From: Tretioscincus oriximinensis
Lineage: Eukaryota > Chordata > Lepidosauria > Squamata > Gymnophthalmidae
DNA: 64,000 nucleotides
Direction: 5' to 3'
Assembly (NCBI GenBank): GCA_022410635.1
Contig: JAJVDF010000123.1
Coordinates: forward strand, 2,091,849-2,155,848
In this document: piece by piece, positions 34,370 to 46,062 of the stretch
Layout: each line of letters begins with the position of its first letter
How positions within the stretch are numbered: the first letter of the stretch is position 1
The notes under the pieces: generated by a model
What the model saw: the letters and a program-made list of their open reading frames with translations, nothing else
Databases searched by the model: none
Told to the model about the DNA's origin: nothing
Made by a program: the position numbers and the translations under genes

Positions 34370-37300
34370 AGCATCACTCAATAATGTAGCCTAATTATAA
34401 CCAAAACATGAAAGTATTCACGTAGAAGAGGGAGGGTTATATTTTATACATGTTTTAAGAATACGTTATAAAATATTTTTACTCTTGTGACCTGCTTTGA
34501 TGAAGAATGAGAAACAATGTAAATGTTTGTAAGTAAATAAAATGGAGATTTTCATTTATGGTGGTTGTGAAGCACGGTGCAGCAGTTTGAGAACAGAGTA
34601 CTGAATATGATGGAAAACTTGTTAAATGTTATATGGTCAGGAAATTGTGTCTTTTTCAAATTTTTGAGTCAAAATGTAAATGAGGATCAAAAATATGTTA
34701 CGAGTATCATGTTGGAAGCAGCCATGGCAATGGCAACTCTGATGAAAGGCTGGAAAGATGTGAAGGTGTGATTAGAGAAGAAATGGCTACAATACATAGT
34801 TGGGTTGTATAAATTTGGTGTAACAAGAAAACTGTGTTACTGAGAGAGGACTTCCCTGGAAGATGGAATCATGTTCTGCACTTGGAAAAATCAGGTCATG
34901 CCAAAGCAATTCAAAGAAGAAATGATAAGAGTAAGGAAATTGATGGAATAATGGGAGACATTTATATTTACATAAATACAAGACCAAAANGGAGGTGGGG
35001 AGAAAGTAATGTATAACTGATAGTTAATTTATGGAATTACTATTGGAAATAGGGCTGTTCCCACTGGGGAATGCAATGGGAGGTATAGCTGGGAGGTGGT
35101 GTGTGAGTACTCTGCCCAGCTGGCATGGGCAGTGGGGTGACACAGGACTCTAGAGGACAGGGCTGAGTGACGTGGGGCTCAGGCCATGCCAATTACTCCA
35201 ATGTAGGCACTGCTATTTTGGAGGTGGTTCTTCTAGTGGGTGATAACCAATCATCTCCATTTGAGATGACGGACTGACGTCGTCCCGAGTCTGGCTCAGT
35301 AGGCTGTGGCAGCAGAATAATAATAATGTTAAATATATACAGCTAATTATGCTGGCATTGTTGTGGCAGATCTCCCAAATTACCACTAGCAGGGCCTTGG
35401 AGATCAAGCTATGGCTTGGTCCGCAAAGCTAGGAAAAGGGAGAGGGAAATGAAGAAGCTGGTAACAGGTAGCAGGCAGGAACAAAGAGGTATGTCTGTAC
35501 TTGGCAACAGGTTAAATACCCCAGCCAAAGAGAGCTTGGAAGAAATTACATCATGGTAAAAGCTAAGACAGTGATTAGAGGAGGGTGTGTCCAGGCAGGT
35601 CAGATGACCCAGAAATTTCCCATGATGACTTCCTGTTACAAACAAGAAAAGAAGGCTGTTCTTCTCTGCCTTGTGCTGTTGGAAAAAACCATGGGCCCTT
35701 CTCCATTTTTCCTGGCAGGCCCTGAGGCTCAAGTGCAAGGGATTAGTTTCAAGGATACAAAGTGTTCATGGCAAGGTTCTTTGTCAAGTTACTAAGGAGA
35801 CAAACTTGGTCAGGCAGGAATGAAAAGACAAACTTAATATAGAAGTTTGAGAATAATTGCAGCAGATCAGCCAAAAGGACTTTCGGCTAAAGCCAAGATT
35901 GCTACAACGGATACTGACTGTGTGCAATCACCTTGCGTAGAAGGCCGATAACTGCGAAGAATTTTGGTTTCAATAAAGTGTTATAAAATGGGGGGGGGGG
36001 GAGAGAAAGTACAACTGGGATTGAAAATAAATAAATAAAATAAATAAATAAATAAAATGGAGATTAGTAGAATACAAGCAAAATAGATGAAGCAATTATA
36101 CCATGTACTTTATGATGGCTGAACAGAGTTCATAGCACTTCAATGGCAGGGCANAGCAGAAGGGAAGACAAATTTCCATTCCACCTTAACTACTTGAAAA
36201 ATAAATTTGCTGGGAACAGATTTACAGAATGCGCTGGAAAGCATTTACAAGAAACAGTGATTAATACAAGGTCAGTCTGTTGGGAGAAGCACTGATATTA
36301 TAGGCCCCATAAATTATCCTGCTGGCATTCCAATGATGGAACTAGTCTTGAGTTTCTACCTGTGGCCTTGCCATCATTATTCATGTTTACAGCTTCCTAC
36401 AATTAACTAGGGAACTTTTCATAGCCTCTTTCTCACATACCAAGATTTCCACATGAGGCATGGGGGAATGGAAAGCAAGACAAATTCCCTGCTCTAAATA
36501 TATTCAAAGCAACATGTTCTTCTTTGACAGCCACTGTAATTGCATTTCAATTTTGCACATACACAGCAACCCTGAAGAAGCCAACAGCAATCAGATGAAG
36601 GCACAAAAACCACATTGGCCCAAAGGTAATGAGAAAGTAATTTGCCACCCAATTGGTTCCGTACTGACAACCTGTCTACACAATAGTCTCAGAGGAAATA
36701 CTTGTAGAAAGAAGAGATTGGTGTTTAAGATTAACAAGTTGAGGGGGTTTTTTGTATCTAAAAGGGTAGTTGGAAGCATCCTAATTATCTTTTGGGATAA
36801 CAACAGTTTGAAAGAAAGAACAAACTAGAAACCCTCTTTCCTTTTCTTTTTCCTTGAACCTATTCCCCCAAACAAGCCAAATTATGAATGTCCAGATCCT
36901 GCGGGCCCCTTGCATGGAGTATTATAGTACAACAAGAAGATATCCAGAGTATTTCCTTCTACCTGCTGGTGCAAATCATAAGAGACCCTATGTCCTCCTA
37001 GCACATTCCCTCTGCATAGGATGGTATATAGATCAGGTTTTGGAGCTCAACACAACACCCTTGTCCAGATTATCAGATTTTAAAATCCATGTCTTGCCAG
37101 GATGGGATACAGGACTTTAGAAATGTGCAGATGGCACATCTGTGATATGGTATATCCCGAGGGACCCATTTTAGAAGTGCGACACAATACAATGGGGAAA
37201 TGAGTCCCCTGGGTCCTCCGTACCTGGTATTTAAGTATTTGGAGCGCCATCCCAAACTGGACCTGAAGCCAGCATGAGCTTTGGAGCTAGCACAGAGCCT

Positions 37301-37623
37301 GGTTGCCCCAATGTAAGTGGCCTTGATTCACTCCAGAATCCCAACATAGGATGGTTAACCAATCCCAGGTCCACCCTGCCTAGGACACTGTTCCAATACA
37401 TACTTTTACAAACAATGCACACATCTGAAGAACTGGACCAAAGCAGGAAAAATCCAATTCTTCAGGTCTAAAGATGGATTAAAAGTACGCATCGAAACAC
37501 AGCCTAGACCACCACAGTAAATGCAAATATGGCAATGGTTCCTGTAATCCCCATCCAAACCTGGCTAACAGCAAAGAACAATTGAAGATACAGTTTAGCA
37601 ACATTTGGTGAGTCACAGTTTGA
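34370..37623. other. Intronic DNA; possible old L1 tail and LTR-like segment
   Basis: Near 34690-34770 a plus frame (EAAMAMATLMKGWKD) vaguely resembles an L1 ORF2 C-terminus, but this is weak. The segment 35360-35995 has 'ggttaaatacc' (35510) and an AATAAA (about 35972) spaced as in an LTR, yet no paired ends or duplication were found. A G-run (35991-36001) and (AAAT)n (36025-36056) occur. Nothing else is supported. Confidence 0.35.
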
Positions 37624-37628
37624 CCATC

Positions 37629-37710
37629 TATACTGCTCAAAATAATTAAGGGAACACTTTAACATAACAGTGTATGTTAAAGTGTTGCCTTAATTGTTTT
37701 GAGCAGTATA
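37629..37710. mobile_element. Short palindromic Tc1-like MITE
   Basis: TATACTGCTCAAAATAATTA followed by AGGGAACACTTTAACATA, then the near-perfect inverse ending GAGCAGTATA. The whole unit is about 82 bp with arms of about 38 bp. The end TATACTGCTCAAAA...AAGGGAACAC is typical of vertebrate Tc1-like transposons that insert at TA. The pairing extends a few bases beyond (CATC/GATG). Confidence 0.8.
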
Positions 37711-37774
37711 GATGACATATATTTCATTCTTAGCTATTCATGATGGCAGCTTTCTCTATTTATTCCCTATTATT

Positions 37775-37895
37775 TATGAATTACTTATCTAATCTTAATG
37801 CCACTTTCACCAAAGGTTGCTTCATGGAGGAGTGTGGAATTGAACTGGGAGACTACAGATAGGAATCCAGCACTCTAATCGTTTGGATATAAAAG
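37775..37895 (-). mobile_element. SINE family B fragment
   Basis: Contains 'ttgcttcatggaggagtgtg', 'gaattgaactgggagacta', 'ccagcactctaatcgtttgg', the reverse complement of the tRNA-like head of the Sauria-type SINE. The middle is deleted so that head and an AT-rich tail adjoin. Confidence 0.6.
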
Positions 37896-37899
37896 AGTC

Positions 37900-38583
37900 T
37901 ATCTATAGATATATTTTTTGTTTCCTTTTTTAAAAGAGTGGCTTTAATGTATTCAGCTTACTAACTTCACTGTGATCTCAACTCACTTTGATNTTTTAAT
38001 GATCCTTATATGTATTTTTAGAAAAGGCAACATAAGAAATTTAAAAACCAAATTTTAAAAAGTTGGTTGTAGAGGAAAAGTTAGAGGAAAAAGGATTTTT
38101 TAAATTTTATCCGATGTTTCATTTATATAGCACTAACCATGTACTGCAGAAAGTGTATAAAAATATAAAATTTTAAAAACAATAAAACAGCAAACATTAT
38201 TATATGATTAAGATACTGTTTGTAAGGAAGATCCAGGATTTGATCATAAGTCAGGATCTGCTAAAACATAACTTATGTNGTTGACCTGCTAGGGAAAAAA
38301 GTGTCCACAATGTGACTACTTTCAGCATAAATATAGTCAATAAAATTTTCAAAAAGGATACGTGGTTGACCTAATAAATTGCAGCTCAATCAACTTAGCA
38401 CAAGTGAAGGAAACCTACATTGAGGATAGATCTGTGCACACACAGAGGAGCAAGCACTGCTGAAAATAATTCTGCCTTTCCAAAAGTAAATTGTTAGGGT
38501 TCTTTGAGAGTATTAGTAAGTTAAACACATGAGAAAAGGAGATACAGTTGTCTCTTGTCTCTCTGGACTTTTAAACAGTAGTA
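37900..38583. other. Intronic DNA, nothing recognised
   Basis: Very AT-rich; no exon or repeat end recognised. Confidence 0.4.
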
Positions 38584-38587
38584 GAAA

Positions 38588-38828
38588 AAAAAGAACTGGG
38601 TTTTTATACACAGCTTTCCTCCAGTAATTTTTCGCCGGAAGGCTTGCATTCTATCTTCCTCATCACATTGAGATGATGGTGCCTATTCATCTACTTGCGA
38701 TTACTCACTTTCGAACAGCTGGGGTAGCTGAAACTAAGGCCAGCAGAGGGCGCTCATCCCTCTCCCTAACAGACCCATGGGACTTGAACAAAAAAGCCCG
38801 TTCTTAACTTCTGTGCCATCGTGCCTCA
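38588..38828 (-). mobile_element. tRNA-derived SINE family A, minus
   Basis: Order matches the 9.1-kb copy: 'aagaactgggtttttataca', 'ggaaggcttgcattctat', 'ctacttgcgattac', 'agagggcgctcatccctctc', and a head ending 'gtgcctca'. It is diverged, with the head altered near 38790. Confidence 0.75.
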
Positions 38829-38831
38829 GTA

Positions 38832-38962
38832 TTTGACAAACTCTCTCACCAAAGGCTCCTGAATAAATTCAGCAGCCACGGAATAAAAGGACAAGTACTA
38901 TTCTGGATTAATAACTGGATAAAGAACAGGAAACAGAGGATAAAAGTAAATTGGCAAGGAAA
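38832..38962 (+). mobile_element. CR1-type LINE RT fragment
   Basis: The plus frame reads FDKLSHQRLLNKFSSHGIKG then QVLFWINNWIKNRKQRIKVN, matching the CR1 RT stretch FDKVPH..LL..L...GI.G..L.WI..WL..R.QRV.VNG. It is only about 45 codons, directly abutting the SINE on its left. Confidence 0.85.
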
Positions 38963-38964
38963 GA

Positions 38965-39430
38965 GGAAAGAAATTAAAACAGGTTCCCTGAGAAGGCCAG
39001 CCACGTCAGGGGAGAATCGCCACTGTCCCAAATTTTCTCCGTTTGGACATAATAATACACAAGGGCTGTTCCCACGTGTACTTGTAGTCTAGATCAGTCT
39101 TGCAGAATAGAATTATTTAGGACTGAAGATGGATTAAAAGCACAATGTCGGAACAGTACCTCACTGTGACTCGTGGGAGTCTCGAAGCCTTAAAAACAAC
39201 TTTGAAATTTTTCTCAGATTGAGTCTGAAACTCCACAGTGAATCACTTATTGAAACCTTTTGGCCTACTCCACATTGCTGCAAAAGTGATAACTGCATTN
39301 TGGTCTGCAAGGAAACAAAATTGTGGGTATTCAGTTAGAAAGCGCGTATTATTTTCTGTTTTAAAAGCGGTACCAAACCACTTGTCAGAGGTGAGCATAG
39401 ATTAGAGGAGTATTCTGCTTCCCTAGAAGC
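38965..39430. other. Intronic DNA with a recurring 'gaagatggattaaa' block
   Basis: The block 'gactgaagatggattaaaag' at 39121-39140 recurs near 37467-37485 and inverted near 51577-51600, pointing to an unrecognised old repeat. Nothing else was recognised. Confidence 0.35.
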
Positions 39431-39438
39431 AATAAAAA

Positions 39439-40399
39439 CAGGGCTTTTTTTCTGACGGAACGCACCGGAACATGGTTCCGGCACCTTTTATTTAGGCGGC
39501 GGCGGCGGCGCGCGCGNNNNNNNNNNNNNNNNNNNNNNNNNNNNNNNNNNNNNNNNNNNNNNNNNNNNNNNNNNNNNNNNNNNNNNNNNNNNNNNNNNNN
39601 NNNNNNNNNNNNNNNNNNNNNNNNNNNNNNNNNNNNNNNNNNNNNNNNNNNNNNNNNNNNNNNNNNNNNNNNNNNNNNNNNNNNNNNNNNNNNNNNNNNN
39701 NNNNNNNNNNNNNNNNNNNNNNNNNNNNNNNNNNNNNNNNNNNNNNNNNNNNNNNNNNNNNNNNNNNNNNNNNNNNNNNNNNNNNNNNNNNNNNNNNNNN
39801 NNNNNNNNNNNNNNNNNNNNNNNNNNNNNNNNNNNNNNNNNNNNNNNNNNNNNNNNNNNNNNNNNNNNNNNNNNNNNNNNNNNNNNNNNNNNNNNNNNNN
39901 NNNNNNNNNNNNNNNNNNNNNNNNNNNNNNNNNNNNNNNNNNNNNNNNNNNNNNNNNNNNNNNNNNNNNNNNNNNNNNNNNNNNNNNNNNNNNNNNNNNN
40001 NNNNNNNNNNNNNNNNNNNNNNNNNNNNNNNNNNNNNNNNNNNNNNNNNNNNNNNNNNNNNNNNNNNNNNNNNNNNNNNNNNNNNNNNNNNNNNNNNNNN
40101 NNNNNNNNNNNNNNNNNNNNNNNNNNNNNNNNNNNNNNNNNNNNNNNNNNNNNNNNNNNNNNNNNNNNNNNNNNNNNNNNNNNNNNNNNNNNNNNNNNNN
40201 NNNNNNNNNNNNNNNNNNNNNNNNNNNNNNNNNNNNNNNNNNNNNNNNNNNNNNNNNNNNNNNNNNNNNNNNNNNNNNNNNNNNNNNNNNNNNNNNNNNN
40301 NNNNNNNNNNNNNNNNNNNNNNNNNNNNNNNNCCACCCCGCGCCCCCCGTCGCCGCCGGTGTTAGTTCCGGCACCTTTTGTTTTGGAAAAAAAGCACTG
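39439..40399. mobile_element. hAT-like MITE with GC-rich core, interrupted by assembly gap
   Basis: Left end CAGGGCTTTTTTTCTG, right end inverse GGAAAAAAAGCACTG, flanked by a perfect 8-bp duplication AATAAAAA (39431-39438 and 40400-40407), so hAT. Sub-terminal inverted copies of TTCCGGCACCTTTT lie at about 39476-39489 and 40365-40378. The core is (GGC)n/CG-rich on both sides of a run of N at 39517-40332. The true length is unknown because the gap size may be arbitrary. Confidence 0.85.
39517..40332. other. Assembly gap (run of N)
   Basis: About 816 N's. The edges are GGC/GCG-rich, so sequencing probably failed on the GC-rich core of the surrounding MITE. The long X-filled frames across it have no meaning. 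Confidence 0.98.
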
Positions 40400-40419
40400 A
40401 ATAAAAATATAAGAGAACC

Positions 40420-40655
40420 TACACTGGAGTAGACCACAGTCTATCTAATTCAGTAACCTGCCTCTCAGTGGATCACCAAGTGGTTCTGAACATCTCATGT
40501 AGCAATGGACCACTGACATAGTAACTTTTCATCCGCTTTCAGCGACTTACAAATGGTCTTGAGAGGTATCCTGCCTTTCTCTCTAACCTGTAGGCATAAC
40601 ATAAACATCAATTATAGTAGCCACTGATACAGCTGTTCTCTAGGAACCTGTATGA
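40420..40655 (-). mobile_element. Old CR1-type LINE 3' fragment
   Basis: Weak but ordered similarity to the reverse-oriented CR1 3' ends elsewhere: 'agaccacagtctatctaatt', 'ctgcctctcagtggatcacc', 'gaacatctcatgtagcaatg', 'gtatcctgcctttctctcta'. It is strongly diverged. Confidence 0.5.
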
Positions 40656-40664
40656 ACCTTTGTC

Positions 40665-41875
40665 TTTTTTTTATTTTAAAGATTTTATTTTAAAATAAAA
40701 TTTCAAACAACAGTAATATAAACAAACAAAACCATACATACACATAACATACATCCCACACCCTCCCACCAGTGAATAGGCAAATCCGATGAGATGTTAC
40801 AGTAACAGTCTTTGTTCCAGGAACATTTGAATAGTTTCTCTTATCAGAGCTGATGATGATGCTGTAAGTCCATAAGCAATGAGCTCTTGCCACTTAATTG
40901 ACCAATGTGGTTTATGTAAAATTCCAATTGTCTTCAATCTTTTGGCTTGAAGAATATCAAATTTCAAAAATTCCAAAAGGTAATATTGCCATTCTTGTGC
41001 ATTCCACTTTGTACAATCTTTCCAATATTTAGCTATAACCATATGGCCGGCCATTATTCCCATATCTATCACCCAAGAGTGAGATCTTTCCGCGGGGGGA
41101 ACATTGTATATACCAAAAAGCCACACTTCCGTTAAATTTGGTAGCGTGATCCCTAAAATCGTATTTAATTCTGTTATTATAATCCCCCAGAATCCTTTTA
41201 CTTTAGGGCACGTAGCCCACATATGAATGTANAGCCCCCTCTGCTGGCAGCCGTGCCAGCATAGGGGGGACAAACCAGTGATATGTGCCAACTGACTAGG
41301 GGTATAATACCATCGGGACACCGTCTTTAGTTCCGTTTCTTTGATTCTGACATCCTGTCTTGCTAGATGGCGNTTTATCCAGTATTGCCAGAAATTTTTC
41401 ATCTCCGGAACCTCTGTCTNCCAATAATCAGTAATTGCTTTTAAGTTTTTATGGGTTTTTATCAGAATTAGGGCATAAAGATCCTTAGCTAATTTTCTTT
41501 GTCCCCTAATCAGATCGGAGACCAACGGTTCCAGTATCGACTNCCCANACATACCGTTTCTGAACTCTTGATTATTNATTNTTTTCCACATGGCGCGTTC
41601 TTGTANCCAGAAACGTAGGCCTTCNTTCCTGTATAATTGTCTAATTGTTTGGATGGNTACCGGCGAGCNATTTTCGGTGACCATATCTCTGAGGGTCTTA
41701 TATCCATATTGTTTTAATATCCTTACATAATGGGTCATCGAATTTTCCCCCAGTGGGTTTATTGCCTCTAGGGCTGCAACATGTTTCCAATTTGTCGTCA
41801 GACTTTTATAGTTGGTTTTCCAAGTTTTAAAAACTTTTCTTGAAGCTATTTCACGACTTTCCTCAGAAGTCTACA
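40665..41875 (-). mobile_element. L1-type LINE, ORF2 C-terminal half and 3' end
   Basis: An essentially open minus-strand frame runs from about 41870 to 40797 (the part from a Met at 41738 is 313 codons). It contains the L1 ORF2 C-terminal hallmark: LCWHGCQQRG, then HMWATCPKVKGFWGIIITEL, i.e. the Cys..Cys..His..Cys region, followed by AKYWKDCTKWNAQEWQYYLL and a final EQRLLL. The frame continues upstream as KHVAALEAINPLGENS. The 3' UTR is short and C-rich in the element's antisense, with an A-rich tail in minus orientation near 40665-40690. It is 5' truncated. No in-frame stop was seen in this part, but eleven ambiguous bases cluster at 41232-41669, so integrity cannot be judged. It is probably a young copy. 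Confidence 0.88.
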
Positions 41876-41879
41876 CTTT

Positions 41880-44178
41880 CCAAGAAAGCTACTAAATTGG
41901 CTTTCTGTAGAGCAAGTGGCTTCTGACAAGACGTGTTTGTTTCTGTCAGCTCCCCCACCTCTTGCACTATGGCATTACTAAGGGGATGCGGGAGGCACCT
42001 TTGCTCAGAACAAAGGATGAGGAAGGGCATAAAAAGGTCCCTGCCACCCTCCTTGGTTTCTGACCACCACTATAAAGCCCATGATTTTGGATGACGGGAA
42101 GAGGAAACTTTCGTTTTTCACTGATGGCCTTATCGGCTATGATACGACAACTAAAAGGGAGAGGTTTTTTCAGCATGAATGAAAGCCAGAAACAAGGCTT
42201 TTTTTCTGGCCACACCAGGAAAATGGAACTGGGGGGACACCAGATGGATGGGGGGACGCTGCATTTGGGGCATGTCCCTGGTGACAAAGTGCATCACTAT
42301 ATACCTGTCCTTGCATATTGTTATTTTTTAAAAATTGCCTAGTTTCATTAATACAATCAGCAAGTGTTGAGCTTGGTGCAGTCTCTTTACTTTTTACGTT
42401 GTGTTTGTGCCTTAGATGTGTTTAGGAATATCTTGCTTTAGAATTCAAGCAAGGGAGTCTAGTAGCAGCAAGAAAAAAATATACAGCTTACAAGGTATCT
42501 TTGATTAATTAGAATAAGCAATAAAACTAAATTTATCTGACAAATTATAAGGAAAGACATCACTTCAGTTAACTAAAAGAGCAATTTCGAGACAATAAAT
42601 AGGCTTAGCAAAAAGCACAACCGTACACCCTGTTCCCACTTCTGCCTTTGGAGATTTGAAGGGGAGNAAGGTGAATTCCCTCTCCCTGTTATTGGTAGTT
42701 AGCACAGAACTGTATTTACAGAAGGGGAACTATGTCCTTGCAGGCAGATGCATGTTGAAGTCCCAAGTGACTGATCTCAAACTCAGCTCAATCAATCTTT
42801 GTCTTCACTTACTTCATTTCACACCTCTGCCAACTGTAAGGTTGCCAGGGATGTACTCTTAATTGGCAGTGAAAGACACAGAGAATGAAAGGACACACCA
42901 ATTATGAGCCCCAGGTGCAAGGTCTTTAACAGATGTGTTATGCCGAGAAGGTCATGAGATGCCAAATACATTTATTACTCTGTTTTTAACTTTTTACATG
43001 CTAACGTTGGAAGAAAGGAAACACGCTATTTCTTGATCTTTTTCCAAATCTTCTGATTAGGTTCATTCGCTAGCCTGGGATAAGATAGGGATGGAAGGGG
43101 AACACGTAAACAGTATCTGTGGTGGATAGAGGGCTAAGAAATCCTGAAAAAGGAAGACCAATAACATGCAAGGCTGCACAGCAAAAATTTCAAGATTTCT
43201 TAATGAGAAGTAGTATACAGTATGAATGTATTCAATAATAATAAATAAATAAGTAAACAGAAATGGTGGCAAAGGACAGGAGTGGTGTGCTTGTAATTTA
43301 ATTCATCTCCGTTCTGCTCCTTCCTTTACTGTCAATGTCCAACTAGAGTCAAACTTGATGATGGAACATCTAACATTCTAAGCTCACTATGGGTGATTTG
43401 CTAGGTATGGTTTCTATGCTGAAAATACCAAATTGTGTTTCATTAAATGCAGGATCCGAGCAAAACTGTGCTGCATAGAATGGTATTCATAGGACTTTGG
43501 GGCACTTTCTATAGAGACTTATAAATCCTCAAATAAGACCCATTATGGAATGGGTCTTGTTTTTCCGATCCTATACATGCTAAACTGTGTATATAAAATC
43601 GCACAATATTGTCAAATTATTGTTCTTCAGAAGAAACGTCCTTTCTCCCACGTTCTGCTGCCACAATGTTCTATTAGCAAGCATGTGTANAGGATTATTG
43701 TACACGCTAAATAAAGTTCTGCATTAAGAAAACATCCCTTCCTCAGACTGCATAAATTATACAAACAGAGCAAATATGTATATTTTATCCTGTTAGTTGT
43801 CCCTAGGTTAAGCAAAAGAACAATCTTTCTTCCAGATACCATCTAGAAGATTCTCAGACAAGCAAGTGTGACTTAAACAAATCTAAATATTTTTTNACAA
43901 GACCAACTGAAAAAGATATGAAAATCTCAGGAATCTCAGGTTCTGAATTTGTGTCCAACTACTTATCCTGTCTCTGTGCTCTTGGAAGAAACTAATGCTT
44001 AGGATTTGCACTGACTGTTACTGAGATTGACTTAGAAAGAGTACTAATCTCTTTGGGGCACAAAATCTAAAGGAGTGCCACTTCCTGCACAGAAGTCCCT
44101 CTTGATGCTACCAGGACTCTGTGTGATTCAGGCATGCAAAAAGAAGGACAGTATAGGAAAAAAAGGAAAATTGTATAG
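41880..44178. other. Intronic DNA; possible hAT-like end at 42191
   Basis: Near 42191 'caaggctttttttctggcc' resembles the left end of the hAT-like MITE at 39439, but no partner end was found. Otherwise nothing recognised. Confidence 0.35.
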
Positions 44179-44180
44179 CC

Positions 44181-44608
44181 CAGAGGTTGGAACCACTTTT
44201 CTGTGAAGGGCCATTTTGATATTTGTTAAATTACCCAGGGGCCATACCCTTTCCCGCACTCCAGACCTCCCTTTTAGACCCCATCTGCCCAGGCCCCTCC
44301 CCCGATCCCATGCAACGGAAGCCCACTGCCTTCGCTCCTCGCTCGTCCTCTCGCGTGGAACAGTTCATGTCCACACCTTTCTCTTTCGCTGAATGCTACT
44401 TGCATGCGCCACCATCACCTCCTCCTCTTCCCTGGTTTTCTGCTTGGCGGTCAGGGCTCTGCCCCTCAGAGCTTCTCAGATCTACAGTTTGTTGCGCTCC
44501 CATTTATCTTTTTTAAAAGGTGGAGGAAGGGCCAGGAAGATCCGTGGGCCACATTAAAGGGCTCCACAGGCCATCCTTGGCCCCTGAGCTGGGCTTTTCC
44601 CATCCCTG
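44181..44608. mobile_element. Probable hAT-like DNA transposon, 428 bp
   Basis: Left CAGAGGTTGGAACCAC and right (reverse complement) CAGGGATGGGAAAAGC form imperfect inverted ends. The sub-terminal wording 'gggccacattaaagggctcc' and 'ccttggcccctgagctggg' is typical of a common vertebrate hAT-like repeat family. Flanks GTATAGCC and ATATCGAC match at 5 of 8. The interior is C-rich, explaining open frames. Confidence 0.55.
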
Positions 44609-44609
44609 A

Positions 44610-46060
44610 TATCGACATTCATCACACAGATAAGATTTATTCCATTGCCCCACTTCTTATAATCTCGTGAGCATACTTACCATTTTGATTTGATAGTAAT
44701 TTCTAGATTAAGCAAGTCCTTTTTGCTCTTTTATAAAAATCCAGGCTAAGAGTTGATTTTCCTGCAATAATGTTATTTTGGAATATCGTCCCTTCAGCTA
44801 GGACCAATACTGAAATTGCCAAGGATACATGTGGCACTCCCAGCCCGGAGATCCACATTTTACACCCTGTTTAACTTCATTTTTAGTCTTCTGTATTCAC
44901 TTTTAGGAGTTAGCTGGATAATATTCTCATACAGGAACAGTAAAATGTTCCTTACTCAATTTCTAATGATTTCCAAGCTATATCGCAACCATCTTCACAA
45001 AATTTTGACTGCATTTGCANCACACAGTCAGTGCAAGAGTCAATTTCACCATGCGGTATAAAGACAACCTTCTCAAACCAAACTCATTAATAAATCAAAA
45101 TGACAATAAAACAGTTGGAGGGCAATGAATTATTGAGCAAAATGCAATTTACTAAGTCAGGCACAAACCTGAACCACATCAGCCAGAAGCTAAAGGACAC
45201 AAGTCTGATTTGCCTGGGGATGTTTTTATTGATGCGCTGAAAATTGCCAGTCCAGCGAACATCAACAGAGATGGAACCATCAGTTTCTGATTTCATCATT
45301 AAAGAATGCTAATGACATTCTCTACACATGGAAAGTGAGAGAAAAAGTCAATATTCTTTTAATGAGATACTTTAATGTTGTTCTTTCACGATGTTGAGAT
45401 CTGACAATGACATTATCAAAATTTGCAAAATGTACCAAGGTAGATTTTTCATCTGGTATAAATCAGAGCTTTGGTCTAGCAGGAATTGCATTGTCTATTA
45501 ACAGCTTCTCATGAAGGTGACTGAAAGTTAGCCTTTATTTACTTTGAAGTTTCACACTGAAAAGATATCCAAAGTTGCTTGTGAAATTATTTTCCAAAAA
45601 GCAGACCAAACCTGCCTTTTATCTTCCTATATTGAATGTGTGGACCCTTATGTCTTTAAACTGTGAGTTCAGTTATTCTTTGTGCACCCAAAAGTCTTCT
45701 GACAGTCCCGTTATTTTTTAATATTCTCTATAAGCATCGCACAACTTCTGAATATCAAGGCTGTCTTTGAAGGTACCTCTAAGCACAGATTAAAAATCGA
45801 CATTTCTCCTGGGGCAACAGTCAGGTGGCTATTCATATAGGCCCAAGTTACTTGGGCTGCACCCACATATTTAAATTTTTGCACTGTAATACCACAAAAT
45901 CAAGATATCTTCCACACAGAATTGCATGGATTGTCAAAATGTTATAGCAGATATGTCGTACAAATGTGACAAAAGATAGAAGAGCTGGATATTAAAAGGT
46001 ATAGATTCAAATTTAAGTTTTAAAAAGCTTTTAGTCTTCTGCAGAATTTGAATTGGAAGC
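44610..46060. other. Intronic DNA, nothing recognised
   Basis: AT-rich; no exon or repeat end recognised. Confidence 0.4.
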
Positions 46061-46062
46061 AG

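Noticed and set aside
34560..35020. Possible L1 3' end
   Set aside because: Only a weak resemblance (EAAMAMATLMKGWKD); no A-rich end or UTR supports it.
35360..35995. Possible second LTR (TATA-like and AATAAA signals)
   Set aside because: No TG...CA ends and no target-site duplication could be paired.
39385..40437. 350-codon and 282-codon frames
   Set aside because: They are mostly unknown residues from the run of N.
44223..44670. Proline-rich frames of 97 and 88 codons
   Set aside because: They come from C-rich interior sequence of a hAT-like repeat.
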